Source: JTS-AC122 sp050246015
GTDB lineage: Bacteria; Planctomycetota; Phycisphaerae; Phycisphaerales; UBA1924
Direction of reading: 5' to 3'
Assembly: GCA_050246015.1 (NCBI GenBank)
Contig: JBFWWU010000017.1
Location: 1-64,000, forward strand
DNA: 64,000 nucleotides
Shown piece after piece: positions 52,322 to 61,549 of the stretch; the stretch's first letter is position 1, and the number at the start of each line of letters is the position of its first letter. The notes under the pieces were generated by a model. The model was not told the origin of the DNA and searched no databases. It saw only the letters and a program-made list of their open reading frames with translations. The translations under genes were made by a program, and so were the position numbers.

Positions 52322-55194
52322 CGTTCAACCTCTTCCCCACCCACGATCACCCGCTTCACTTCGCTGCCCGGATCCAGCGGATACCCCGAGAAGATCACCA
52401 GGTCGCCTTCCTTCCCCGGCGCGATCGAGCCGATCCGCGATTCAAGCCGATACGCCCGCGCCGCGTCGATCGTCAGCGCGCTCAGCGCCGCCTCCGGCGA
52501 CCACCCCTGCCGCACCGCGTACAGCGCCACGCCCGGCAGCGTCCTCGCCCCATCCTCGGCGTCGCTCTGCATGGCCACCCGCACCCCGCTCCGGCTCAGG
52601 TCATCCAGTTGGTTGTACCAGTCATGCTCCTCCCGCCTCAGCACGCCGGGAGGCGGAACCACCGACACGTTCTTCTCGCTCAGCCGCTTCGTATGCAACT
52701 TCGCGTCCGGCGCCCCCACCAGCACCACCGGCAGATCATTCTGATCCACCAGATAGTCCAGCACCGCGTCGATCTGCTGATCGCTGGTGCACGTCACCAC
52801 TACCGGGATCTTCTTTTCCAGCACCAGCCGCATCGGCTCGAGCGACTCGTCCGCCTTCGGCGGCAGCGGTCTCCCATCCTTCCCCGTCGTCTTGCGTCGC
52901 TTCGACGACGCGATCTTGAACTCCACGTCCCCCTTGTCCGTCCGGCGCATCTCGAAGTTCACCTGCAGCCCCTGGAACGAAATCGTTCCCGAGGCGTGAT
53001 CGTCTCGATCGATCGTCCCCTCGAACGTCGGATACCCAAGCCCCCGGCTCTCGATCTCCAGTTTCCCGCTGATCTTCTTCCCGTCCAGCGTCCCCGTGAT
53101 CTTGAACTCCATCGGCACCGGCGGCTCGATCAGCCGACCCTCGAACTGCGTCCCCGTCAGTTTGAACTGGATCGTCCCTTCCCGCTCATCCGCCGGCGGG
53201 ATCGGCCCGCCGAACAACCTCGCCCGCCACGTCCCCGTCAGCGGATCCGCGACCTTCGGCGCCGCGGGGGCTTCCTCCGCCGTCTCCGGCTTCACCGGTT
53301 CGAGCGTCCCCTCCGCCTTTTTCTTCTCCCACTCCGCCAGGTCCTTCTCGTACTTCTTCCACGTCTCAAGATACTTCTTGCCGGCTTCGATCCTCGGCCT
53401 GAACCGGTCCCCGATCGTCAACGGATCGGCGTCGCTGACATCGAACGCCACGCCCGCCGTCGGCGCCACCACGCGACGATCGCGTGAAACGCCCGCGGTC
53501 TTCACCGCCGAGATCTGCGATCCCTGCCCCGCCGCACGATACGGGGCCGCCATGACCGTCGTCACCCCCGCCCGCGCGACCCGAAGTTCCGACACGTCCG
53601 CCGCCCCCACCAGCCGCGACAGCGAATACTCCGCGCTGAGCGGCGAGTTGTCCCCCTCCAGCCCAAGATGGCCGTACGCATCGATAAACCCGGGCGTCAC
53701 GAACGAATCGGGGCCCGCGTCGATCACCCTGGCCCCGCGCGGCACGCCCACGCGCTTGCCCACCTGCGAGATCTTCCCATCCTCGATCAGCACCTCGCCG
53801 CGCTCCAGCCACTGCCCGGGCCCGAGCCAGATCGTCCCGGCCTTCACCACCATCGGGGGCGGCGCGGGCGCCGCGGGCCGTTCCTCCCCCATCGCCTCGC
53901 GCCGCTCGCGCATCGCCGGCGAATACGCCAGTTCGCCGTCCACATACACACTCTGGATCGCGGCTCCAGCGCCCAGCGGGTCTCCGCTGAGGATCACCAG
54001 GTCCGCCCGCTTCCCCGGCGCAATCGACCCCACCTGATCCGCCACCCCCAGGATTTCCGCCGGGATCCGGGTGATCCCCGCGATAACCTGTTCCCGGCTC
54101 AGCCCCGCGCGCTGCGCCGTCGCCGCCGCCAGCATCAGGTTCGCGGCCGACTCCCCCGGCCCCACCCCGATCGCCACCTTCACCCCCGCGAGTTTCGCCA
54201 GGTCTTGGACATCCGGATCCGCCTCGTCTGGATCGTTCCCGAGGTTCCGGCCCGGCGCCTGGAACGCGCCCGGAGCCGTATACACCAGCGGGATGTTCAT
54301 GTCGCGGAACTGCTTCGCCAGCGCCGCCGCCTGCTCGCCGCCGACGACGTACCCGCGCCGCTTGTTCTCCGCGAAAAACGCGATGGCCCCGGCGATGTCC
54401 GCCGATCGCTGCGCTTGAACCCGCATCGGCAGATTGTCGCGCCACGCCCTGGCCAGCGCCGCCGAGTTCGCGTCGTACTCCGCACCCGCCGGCGGGTTCA
54501 GCGCCGCCTCGATCGCTTCCTTCACCGCCAGGAACTGCCCGATCCGCGACGTCGGCCTCTGCCGCACCGGCGGGTTGATCGCGTTATCCGACGACGGCGG
54601 GACCAGTTCCTTGACAACCAGCGGCGGCGACCACGCGCCCGCTCCCAGGTTCAGCGTCAGATCCGCTTCATCACGGAGTATTCGTCCCGACGGCGCGCCC
54701 CCCAGCCGGACCACGCCCCCGCGACCACTCACCAATCGGTTCCACCCCGGCGACGCGTGCATCGTCGTGACGCCCGCCGACAGCAGTTCGCGATAGTCGT
54801 TGTACGCCCCGAACGCATCCGTCGCCTTGTACGCCGCACGCATCGATTCCGGCGCGTTCGACGCCGGCCCGGATGAACTCGCCGACACCAGCCCCGGCAT
54901 AACCGTGGCGTCCGGGCAATCAATCACTCGAAGGTCCGGCGGAATCGGCACGTTCTTCCCCACCGCCACCACCCGCCCGTCGCGCACCACGATCACCCCG
55001 TCCTCGATCACAAACGGTTGGCTCGCGTCCGCCGTGATGATCCGCCCCGCGCGAATCGCCAGCGACCCGCCGTCCGCTCTGGCTCCACTGCCCACGCAGA
55101 GCACCGCGGCCAGCGCGCTCAGCACGACCGCGAACACGCCGAGCGCCGATCCGGACCGCCCGGTCCACAAAAAACATCCAGTGCGCCGCATCAC
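52318..55194 (-). CDS. Exported tandem amidohydrolase-fold protein (two modules plus beta insert)
   Basis: A 958-residue secreted protein made of two amidohydrolase modules. The signal peptide spans about residues 15-42 (ALGVFAVVLSALAAVLCVGS). Module 1 (about 45-430) has no HxH (MPGLVSASSSGPAS) and ends at GKRADLVILSGDPLGAGA and VDGELAYSP. Module 2 (about 455-958) has one possible ligand (TPGFIDAYGHLG) and ends at GKEGDLVIFSGYPLDPG and IVGGEEVER. A beta-rich segment is inserted in module 2 (about 650-765: LTGTWRARLFGGP... GTISFQGLQVNFEMRR), similar to a small lipocalin-like or carbohydrate-type barrel. It overlaps both neighbours by four bases (ATGA). Confidence 0.85.
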   Translation of the reverse strand: MMRRTGCFLWTGRSGSALGVFAVVLSALAAVLCVGSGARADGGSLAIRAGRIITADASQPFVIEDGVIVVRDGRVVAVGKNVPIPPDLRVIDCPDATVMPGLVSASSSGPASNAPESMRAAYKATDAFGAYNDYRELLSAGVTTMHASPGWNRLVSGRGGVVRLGGAPSGRILRDEADLTLNLGAGAWSPPLVVKELVPPSSDNAINPPVRQRPTSRIGQFLAVKEAIEAALNPPAGAEYDANSAALARAWRDNLPMRVQAQRSADIAGAIAFFAENKRRGYVVGGEQAAALAKQFRDMNIPLVYTAPGAFQAPGRNLGNDPDEADPDVQDLAKLAGVKVAIGVGPGESAANLMLAAATAQRAGLSREQVIAGITRIPAEILGVADQVGSIAPGKRADLVILSGDPLGAGAAIQSVYVDGELAYSPAMRERREAMGEERPAAPAPPPMVVKAGTIWLGPGQWLERGEVLIEDGKISQVGKRVGVPRGARVIDAGPDSFVTPGFIDAYGHLGLEGDNSPLSAEYSLSRLVGAADVSELRVARAGVTTVMAAPYRAAGQGSQISAVKTAGVSRDRRVVAPTAGVAFDVSDADPLTIGDRFRPRIEAGKKYLETWKKYEKDLAEWEKKKAEGTLEPVKPETAEEAPAAPKVADPLTGTWRARLFGGPIPPADEREGTIQFKLTGTQFEGRLIEPPVPMEFKITGTLDGKKISGKLEIESRGLGYPTFEGTIDRDDHASGTISFQGLQVNFEMRRTDKGDVEFKIASSKRRKTTGKDGRPLPPKADESLEPMRLVLEKKIPVVVTCTSDQQIDAVLDYLVDQNDLPVVLVGAPDAKLHTKRLSEKNVSVVPPPGVLRREEHDWYNQLDDLSRSGVRVAMQSDAEDGARTLPGVALYAVRQGWSPEAALSALTIDAARAYRLESRIGSIAPGKEGDLVIFSGYPLDPGSEVKRVIVGGEEVER

Positions 55195-56798
55195 CGCGTC
55201 CCTCCCTCGTTCGCCGAACCGGATGCCGACGTCCCGGGCGATTCGGGCTTCTTCTCTTCCGGCGGTGTGCTGGGCCGCTGTCGACGACGCCCCGGTCCGC
55301 CCGCGCCCGGGCCTCGCTCGCCCGCCGGACCCGCCCCATCACCCTCCTTGCCCGCATCCGGCTTGGGATTCTCACCCGCCGCGTCGGCCGGTTTGCCCGC
55401 CTCGTCCTTCTTCTCACCGGCCGCCGCTTCCGCTGCTTTCTTCTCCTTTTCCCTCGCATCGACTTTCCGCTCGAGTTTCAGCAGTTCGTCCAAGCGCACG
55501 TCCTTCTCCCGGTCATACGCCTTGATCCCGTCGATGTACACCAGTTCGACCCACGAACTGAAATCCAGCGGATCCCCCGAGAACGCCACGATGTTCGCCG
55601 TCTTGCCCACCTCCAGCGATCCCAGGCTGGCTTCCAGCCCAAGGAACTTCGCCGGGTTGAGCGTGATCGACTCCAGCGCCGCCTGCCGCGGTATCCCGTT
55701 CCGCACGCACGTCGCCGCCTGGTACGTCAGGTACCGCTCGGCCATCGACGAGTTCGGATTGGTCTGCAGCGCAAACGGGATCCCCGCTTCGCGGAACACC
55801 CCAGGCACGAACGTCTCCTTGAGTTCGCCCGTCAACTCGTCTCGCTCGCGGTAGTACAGGTTCTCGTCGAGAACCACCGGGCGCTTGGCCCGCTTCAGTT
55901 CGGCCGCCGCCTTGTAGCACTCAGGCCCCAGCACGAACACCACCTTGTCCATGATCTTCTGGTCCGTCGCCAGCCGGATCGCCGGGCCGACGTCCATCGC
56001 TTCCCCGCAGTAGATCCACCCCGACAGGTCCCCGCGGCGCAGCCGCACCAGGTTCGCCTGCCGATCGTCGTAGTCCTCGTCCTTGATCAGCTCCTTGCCC
56101 CGTTTGCGTGCCTCGGCGACCGAGACGTCCATCTTCTTCTCGTCCTTCTTCAGCTTCTCTTCGTACGTCCGCTCCGCGAGCCGCTCCAGCGATTCGTCCA
56201 GCCCCTCGAATGCTTCCCGCATCGCCGCCATCTGCTGCATCCGATCGAACCCGCCCTTGGGCGAGGTCGAGAGCTTCATCGCCACGTCCGGCGCCACCGT
56301 CATCTCGTCCACCGTCATGCCAATCGGCCTCACCACCCGGCTCACCCCGCCGATCACGCAGTCGTTCCCCACGATCACGTGCACGCTCGTGATCCCGTCT
56401 CGCAGCGAATCCTCAAAGAACAGCCGCGACGGGTCGATCGCGTCGTACACATTCAAGAACGGCGTCACCGCCACGTTCTCGTTCGGCACGTCCAGCCCTC
56501 GCGCCGAATGCGGGTCGATCAGCCCCGGCATCAGCACCTTCCCCGCGCAGTCCACCTCCATCGCGTCGTACGGCACCGTCACGTCCGTCCCGATCGCCGC
56601 GATCTTCCCGTTCTCGATCAGCACCGTCCCCTTCTCGATCTCCGATCCCACCACCGGGATGATCCTCGCGTTGGTCAGCGCGACCTTCTTCGGCGGGCTC
56701 GGCGGCTCCTTGATCGGCGCCGTCTCCTGCGCCGTCGTCACGCTCGCCAAGCCCATCACGCCCGCACACATCACCGCTTTCACATTCACTCGACTCAT
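55191..56798 (-). CDS. Exported amidohydrolase-fold protein, one HxH histidine lost
   Basis: A 535-residue protein. ATG at 56798 has AAGGAGA eight bases upstream and a signal peptide (VKAVMCAGVMGLASVTTAQ). KKVALTNARIIPVVGSEIEKG begins the fold. The metal region reads MPGLIDPHSARGLDVP: one His stays and the second is Ala. The later ligand zone is WIYCGEAMDVGPAIRLA and VVFVLGPECYKAAAE, with no His. A long helical middle part (RMQQMAAMREAFEGLDESLE) is unusual. The C-terminal tail after GKTANIVAFSGDPLDFSS is long and rich in Lys/Ala/Glu/Pro (AREKEKKAAEAAAGEKKDEA) ending GTR. It overlaps the downstream gene by four bases. Confidence 0.83.
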   Translation of the reverse strand: MSRVNVKAVMCAGVMGLASVTTAQETAPIKEPPSPPKKVALTNARIIPVVGSEIEKGTVLIENGKIAAIGTDVTVPYDAMEVDCAGKVLMPGLIDPHSARGLDVPNENVAVTPFLNVYDAIDPSRLFFEDSLRDGITSVHVIVGNDCVIGGVSRVVRPIGMTVDEMTVAPDVAMKLSTSPKGGFDRMQQMAAMREAFEGLDESLERLAERTYEEKLKKDEKKMDVSVAEARKRGKELIKDEDYDDRQANLVRLRRGDLSGWIYCGEAMDVGPAIRLATDQKIMDKVVFVLGPECYKAAAELKRAKRPVVLDENLYYRERDELTGELKETFVPGVFREAGIPFALQTNPNSSMAERYLTYQAATCVRNGIPRQAALESITLNPAKFLGLEASLGSLEVGKTANIVAFSGDPLDFSSWVELVYIDGIKAYDREKDVRLDELLKLERKVDAREKEKKAAEAAAGEKKDEAGKPADAAGENPKPDAGKEGDGAGPAGERGPGAGGPGRRRQRPSTPPEEKKPESPGTSASGSANEGGTR

Positions 56799-56900
56799 CG
56801 CGAGGGTCTCCTTCGCGGCTTTCAACCGTCTCGTCCTGCTTCCACCGGCGCCCGACCCCCGCCCCCGACGCCCGCTTCCTCTTGCTGCAACACCACCCGG

Positions 56901-58481
56901 TCATTCACGCCGGCTTCCGCGCCCCTGGTCCCCACGCCCGTCAAACACCACCTTCCCCCCCACCATCACCACCACCGGCTGCGCCGTCGCGTCCAGCGCC
57001 TCGCCGTTCCACACCACCAGGTCCGCTCTTTTGCCCGTCTCAACCGAACCCGTCACATCCGCGATCCCCAGCATCGTCGCCGGCGTCAGCGTGATCGCCC
57101 GAATCGCCTCTTCACGCGAAACGCCAGATTTCATCGCGTACATCGCCTGCCGCGCCAGCCCGTCTTCCTCCCGCAAGTCCTGCGCGCTCAGCGCGGTCGG
57201 TATCCCCGCGTCCAGCAGTTCCTTCAATGTCGTCAGCCTTGCTCCATCCGTCTCGCTGCTGCGCTGGCGCGCGCCGCTGGGCGTCATGTACAGCGGGCCG
57301 AAGATCACCGGCACCTCCGCCGCCTTGAGCTCGTTCAGGCACTTGTACGCCTCCGTTCCCTCCAGGAGCGTAAAACTCAGTTTCTGCTCCCCGGCCAGAC
57401 GGATCGCCGTCAAAATATCCGACTGCTGCCTCGCGTGCACCCGCAGCCTCACCTTCCCGTCCATCAAATCCTTCAACACCGGCAACGCCTCAGCCGGCGG
57501 CGTGTCCGCCCCGCTGGGCGTCTCCCCGCGCGCCCACTCCTGCGTGTCAAACAGCGCCTTGCGGAACACCCACGTCACCCCCATCCGCGTATTCGGCCGC
57601 CGTGTCCGACTCGACACAAACCCCCGAAACGGCGGCGAGTTCCGCGTCCCCACGCTGTACGGGTCCGAGCCCATCGCCGCCTTCACATCCGACTCCAGCG
57701 ATACCACCCGGTCCCGCATCGACCCCGCCGTCCGCACGATCGCGCCGCGCGGCCCGATTACCGCCGACGAATCCGGCGACACGAACACCGTCGTCACCCC
57801 CGCCCGCGCCAGCCGATCAAAGTCCGCTGATCGCAGATTCACCGAATCAATCACCCGCGTGTGCGGCACCACCTCGCTCGACGCCTCCGTCTGCGACCAC
57901 TCCTGCGTGTTCACCCCGGAGATCAGGTTCTCCACGTCCTGGTACGTCGGAAAGCCGCAGCACGGGCAGATCTGCCCCGGCTCCAGCGTCTCGTGCATGT
58001 TCGCCAAGGCGCACGGCTCGGCGCCCGAACACGCAAAGCAGTCCTCGTTGCGCCGGTGGTCATGGAACATCAGCGCCAGCGCGCTGGGCCCCTGCGACTG
58101 CGGCGCCTCCCGCGGCGCCTCCCCAATCGAGCCCCGCGCGCCCCTGGTCGATACCAGATCCCGCGCCTCCACCATCGCGTTCGCGTCGATCAGCCCCGGC
58201 GTCATCGATCCCTTGGGCACATCGACCACCGTCGCCCCATCCGGGATCGGCAACCCCGCTCCAACCGCCGTGATCTTCCCCCCCTCCACCACCACGATCG
58301 CCTTCTCGATCGTCTTCCCGTCCCCCACGTGCAGCACCCCGACCTTGATCGCCGTCACGCTCGGCGTCTTCTCCTGCGCCGACGCCGCCGCTCCCGACAG
58401 CGCCACCACCCCCGCCGTCACCGCCAGCGCTAGCGCCTTTTGCACACTCCGGCCGACCATCAGTTTCACTTCACGGAACAT
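56901..58481 (-). CDS. Exported amidohydrolase-fold protein with cysteine-rich insert
   Basis: A 526-residue secreted protein. The signal peptide (KALALAVTAGVVALSGAAASAQ) follows ATG at 58481, which has AAGGAG upstream. VTAIKVGVLHVGDGKTIEKA leads the fold; the HxH is absent (TPGLIDANAMVEARD). A cysteine-rich insert of about 50 residues holds Cys148, 151, 157, 172, 174 and 175 (DCFACSGAEPC and QICPCCGFPTY), which looks like a metal-binding knuckle pair. The later ligand site keeps His in LRVHARQQSDILTAI, but the following TLLEGTEAYKCLNEL has none. The signature GKRADLVVWNGEALDAT ends the fold. It overlaps its upstream neighbour by 11 bases and is 102 bases from the next gene. Confidence 0.84.
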   Translation of the reverse strand: MFREVKLMVGRSVQKALALAVTAGVVALSGAAASAQEKTPSVTAIKVGVLHVGDGKTIEKAIVVVEGGKITAVGAGLPIPDGATVVDVPKGSMTPGLIDANAMVEARDLVSTRGARGSIGEAPREAPQSQGPSALALMFHDHRRNEDCFACSGAEPCALANMHETLEPGQICPCCGFPTYQDVENLISGVNTQEWSQTEASSEVVPHTRVIDSVNLRSADFDRLARAGVTTVFVSPDSSAVIGPRGAIVRTAGSMRDRVVSLESDVKAAMGSDPYSVGTRNSPPFRGFVSSRTRRPNTRMGVTWVFRKALFDTQEWARGETPSGADTPPAEALPVLKDLMDGKVRLRVHARQQSDILTAIRLAGEQKLSFTLLEGTEAYKCLNELKAAEVPVIFGPLYMTPSGARQRSSETDGARLTTLKELLDAGIPTALSAQDLREEDGLARQAMYAMKSGVSREEAIRAITLTPATMLGIADVTGSVETGKRADLVVWNGEALDATAQPVVVMVGGKVVFDGRGDQGRGSRRE

Positions 58482-59646
58482 GGTTCGCTCCTTTCGCCGA
58501 GTCGCTCGGCGGGGCTGAATACACACGAGTTCCTTTCACGAATACTCCCAGCACCCGCGCGTCCAACCGCAGCGGATCCCCCGAGAAAATCACCAGGTCC
58601 GCGTCCTTCCCCGCCGTGATCGAACCCACGCGATCGGCCACCCCGGCGACCTTCGCCGCCGTCAGGGTCATCCCCAGCCGTGCCTTCTCGGGCGCCATCC
58701 CATATCGCGCCGCCAGCGCCGCTGTCGCCCGCAGTCCGGCTCCCTCGCCAGCGGGCGTGCCCGCGCAGAACGCTACCTCCACACCCTCCTTTGAATACGC
58801 CGCCGCCGCGCTCAGCGTTCGCGCGCTGGATGTAAACGTCAGCGGACCCACGATCGCCATCGCCCCCTCTCCGGCGATGTCCCCCGCAATTTCGACGCCG
58901 TCCCCGTCATGCTGGATCACCGGCGTCACGCCGAACTCCCCAAACGTTCGCTCGGCGCCGTCCACGTCTTCGATCGCCGCGCACTTCACCACCGCGCCCA
59001 GTTTCTTCGAGACCACCCGCGACAGCCGCGTGTCTCCCTTCCCCTCTTTCCCCTCCTTCAGCGCCATTCGCAGCAGGGAAAGCGATCCGGGACGCGACGT
59101 CGGCTCCCGATCCGCGTTCCACACCGCCGGCCCCAGTGAAAACACCATCGGACCATCGGTCCGAAGCGCGTCGATCCGCCCGTCGCTCGAATACGTCCGC
59201 ACCGTCGCCGCCGCCCCGCACACGACATTCGTGTCCGCCGGCGTCACCATGACGCTCGTGATCCCCGCGCGAAGCGCGTGGCTCAACTTCCGGTCGCTCG
59301 CGTCGATCGCGTCTATCACGCTCAGTGCCGGATCCACCGGATTCAGCGTCTCGCTCGTATTCCCGTACGCTCCGAGCGACGACCCAACGTCGATCAACCC
59401 CGGCGACAGCACGGCGGAATCGATCCGGACGTACTCCCCTTCCCCGCCCGCCGGCAGTTCGCTCGCCGGCGCCACCCGCTCGATCTTCCCGTTCACGATC
59501 ACGACGCCCATCTTCTCCGCGAGCGTCCCGTCGGGCATCACCATCTTCCCCGCCACGATCGTCGTGCGCTCCTGCGCCATCGCCCCGGCGCACGCCCCCG
59601 CCGCCAGAAGCCCCACCACCGCCGCTCGTACCAGCGAAGTCATCAT
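58471..59646 (-). CDS. Exported amidohydrolase-fold protein, metal ligands lost
   Basis: A 391-residue protein, the shortest of the cluster. ATG at 59646 has GGAGGAG upstream and overlaps the preceding stop (ATGA). The signal peptide is SLVRAAVVGLLAAGACAGAMAQ. IVAGKMVMPDGTLAEKMGVVIVNGKI starts the fold. The metal motif is replaced by SPGLIDVGSSLGAYGNTSE, which has no His. GVTPVIQHDGDGVEIAGDIA keeps one His. GKDADLVIFSGDPLRLDARVLGVF is the C-terminal signature. The middle is more compact, without low-complexity inserts. A non-catalytic subunit role is inferred. Confidence 0.85.
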   Translation of the reverse strand: MMTSLVRAAVVGLLAAGACAGAMAQERTTIVAGKMVMPDGTLAEKMGVVIVNGKIERVAPASELPAGGEGEYVRIDSAVLSPGLIDVGSSLGAYGNTSETLNPVDPALSVIDAIDASDRKLSHALRAGITSVMVTPADTNVVCGAAATVRTYSSDGRIDALRTDGPMVFSLGPAVWNADREPTSRPGSLSLLRMALKEGKEGKGDTRLSRVVSKKLGAVVKCAAIEDVDGAERTFGEFGVTPVIQHDGDGVEIAGDIAGEGAMAIVGPLTFTSSARTLSAAAAYSKEGVEVAFCAGTPAGEGAGLRATAALAARYGMAPEKARLGMTLTAAKVAGVADRVGSITAGKDADLVIFSGDPLRLDARVLGVFVKGTRVYSAPPSDSAKGANHVP

Positions 59647-61265
59647 CGGTCTCCTCCTTCGCCGGCCCCGGCCCCCTCCCGCGCCGCCGCCTCTTCCGCT
59701 TGATACACCAGTTCGCCCCCGACGTACACCATCGCGACGCGCGATCCAGGGTCCAGCGGGTCGCCCGTCCACACCACCACGTCCGCCGGCATCCCGACTC
59801 GCAGACGCCCGCACGTCTCGCTCACCCCAAGGAAATCCGCCGCGTCCGCCGTGACAAGCCGCAGCGGATCTTTCGCTTCCCGGCCCGCGCCCTGCACCGT
59901 TGCCTGAGCGTTGAGCAGAATGAACCGCGACGCGGCCCCCGAATCCCGCGCGCCGATCGCCCCGCTCCCCACCACCCAGTCAACCCTCGACTCGCTGAGC
60001 ATCGCCGGAGCGTCGGCGCGGCGCCGTGCCAACTCGTCGTTCACAAACACGTCGCGACCGATCGCCGGGCCGAGTACGACCGGCGCCTCGGCACGCTTGA
60101 GTTCTCGCCCCACCAGGTAACTCTCCGCCCCCCCATCGATGATGAGCCGAAGGTTGAACTCGCGCGCCAGGTCGATCGCATTCAGAATGTCCTCGCTCCG
60201 CTGCGCCCGCACTCGCACCGGAACCTCACGGTCCAGCGCCTTGAGGATCACTTCCGACCGCGCGTCGCGCGACGGCTCCGCCGGCTTCTTCAGTTCGTCG
60301 TTGCTGTTGCCCCCGCCCGACGGCGCGCTCGGCGGGCTCCCGGCGCCAGGCGCCGGCGGTCCCTCACCGCGCGGACCGCCCCGCGGACCCCGACGCGGCC
60401 TCGGATCCGGCTGCGCCGGGTCCGCTCCAGATCCATCCCACGCCCCCTCACCTTCCGCCACAGTCGTCTTCGGAGTCTCCTCCGGCTTCGGGCCGGGCGC
60501 TGGCTGGTCGTCTTTCTTCTCCTCCGGCTTGGTCGGCTTCGTCCCCCCACCCTCCTTCTCCGCACGCTCCTTCACCTTCTTCTCGTAGTCCGCCAACTCC
60601 TCTTTGTACGTCTCCAGCGCCTCGCGATAGTCCAGCGCTCCCCGCAACTGCTTGCGCACCCGGTCAAACGTCGCCAGCCGCTGGATCGGCCTGTCCCCGG
60701 AGCCCATGTCGATGCACAGCGCCGCTTCTTCGAGCGCCGCCTTCCCCGCCCACGGCCCGTTCCCGGGTTCCAGACGAACCACCGATCCCATCCCCGTGAT
60801 CCCCCCGCCCGAGCGCGGCGAGATGTACACCGCCGTCACCCCGTTGCGCACCGCCTCCTTGAATCCCCTCGTGTCGTAGCGGTCAAATGAATCGATCGCT
60901 CGGTTCATCGCGTCCGCCGGCGATACGTTCCCACGCGCGCTCGACACCGTCATCCCCAGCGCCCCATCCACGTCGATCAGGCCCGGCGTGATCGTCCACC
61001 CCTTCGCATCGATCACCCTCGCATTGTCGCCGGCTGGCACCTCTTTGCCAATCTGCCGGATCACGTTCCCCTGCAACACGATCGTGCCCCCCTCGATCGG
61101 CTCGCCCGCCATCGTCACGATCCGCGCATCCCGCAGCACAATCTCAGGCTGACGCCTCCCGAATCCCCCCTGCGCCAGCGCGCTGCCGGTCCCTATGAGG
61201 CATGCGAACATCAGCGCGCCGGCCCACGCCCCGCGTCGTGCCATCGTTTTCGTCGGTCGGCCCAT
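59643..61265 (-). CDS. Exported amidohydrolase-fold protein, first gene of the cluster
   Basis: A 540-residue secreted protein and the 5'-most gene of the eight-gene string. The signal peptide is GAWAGALMFACLIGTGSALAQ. IVLRDARIVTMAGEPIEGG begins the fold. The metal motif is replaced by TPGLIDVDGALGMTVSS. The middle contains a charged helix (ETYKEELADYEKKVKERAEK) and then a Pro/Gly/Asp-rich insert (about 250-315: PAPGPKPEETPKTTVAEGEG and PRRGPRGGPRGEG). The later ligand site is VRVRAQRSEDILNAIDLAREFNLRLIIDGGAESY, with Arg and Asp replacing His. GMPADVVVWTGDPLDPGSRVAMVYVGGELVY closes the fold. A start at ATG 61244 (MARRG) is an alternative. Confidence 0.85.
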   Translation of the reverse strand: MGRPTKTMARRGAWAGALMFACLIGTGSALAQGGFGRRQPEIVLRDARIVTMAGEPIEGGTIVLQGNVIRQIGKEVPAGDNARVIDAKGWTITPGLIDVDGALGMTVSSARGNVSPADAMNRAIDSFDRYDTRGFKEAVRNGVTAVYISPRSGGGITGMGSVVRLEPGNGPWAGKAALEEAALCIDMGSGDRPIQRLATFDRVRKQLRGALDYREALETYKEELADYEKKVKERAEKEGGGTKPTKPEEKKDDQPAPGPKPEETPKTTVAEGEGAWDGSGADPAQPDPRPRRGPRGGPRGEGPPAPGAGSPPSAPSGGGNSNDELKKPAEPSRDARSEVILKALDREVPVRVRAQRSEDILNAIDLAREFNLRLIIDGGAESYLVGRELKRAEAPVVLGPAIGRDVFVNDELARRRADAPAMLSESRVDWVVGSGAIGARDSGAASRFILLNAQATVQGAGREAKDPLRLVTADAADFLGVSETCGRLRVGMPADVVVWTGDPLDPGSRVAMVYVGGELVYQAEEAAAREGAGAGEGGDR

Positions 61266-61549
61266 GGCGATTCAACCCTCTTGCTCGCCCCATCCCGTCG
61301 CATACGTCCATCCCTCGCACACGCCACCCCCCATTGCGGGCATGCCGCCCTCCGCGCGAGCCGATCCGGAGTGTACCGCACGCGCGCCACTTCGTGCACC
61401 GCTGACCCATGTGGGAATCCTGCGCAACCACCGCGCGCCGCTTATACCCCAACTCAATGACGCGGTTGCGAACAAAATCCGTCACCGCGCCACCTTCACG
61501 AATCGGGTATCCTCTTCCCGCGACCTCCTCCAAGAACGGAACACCATTC

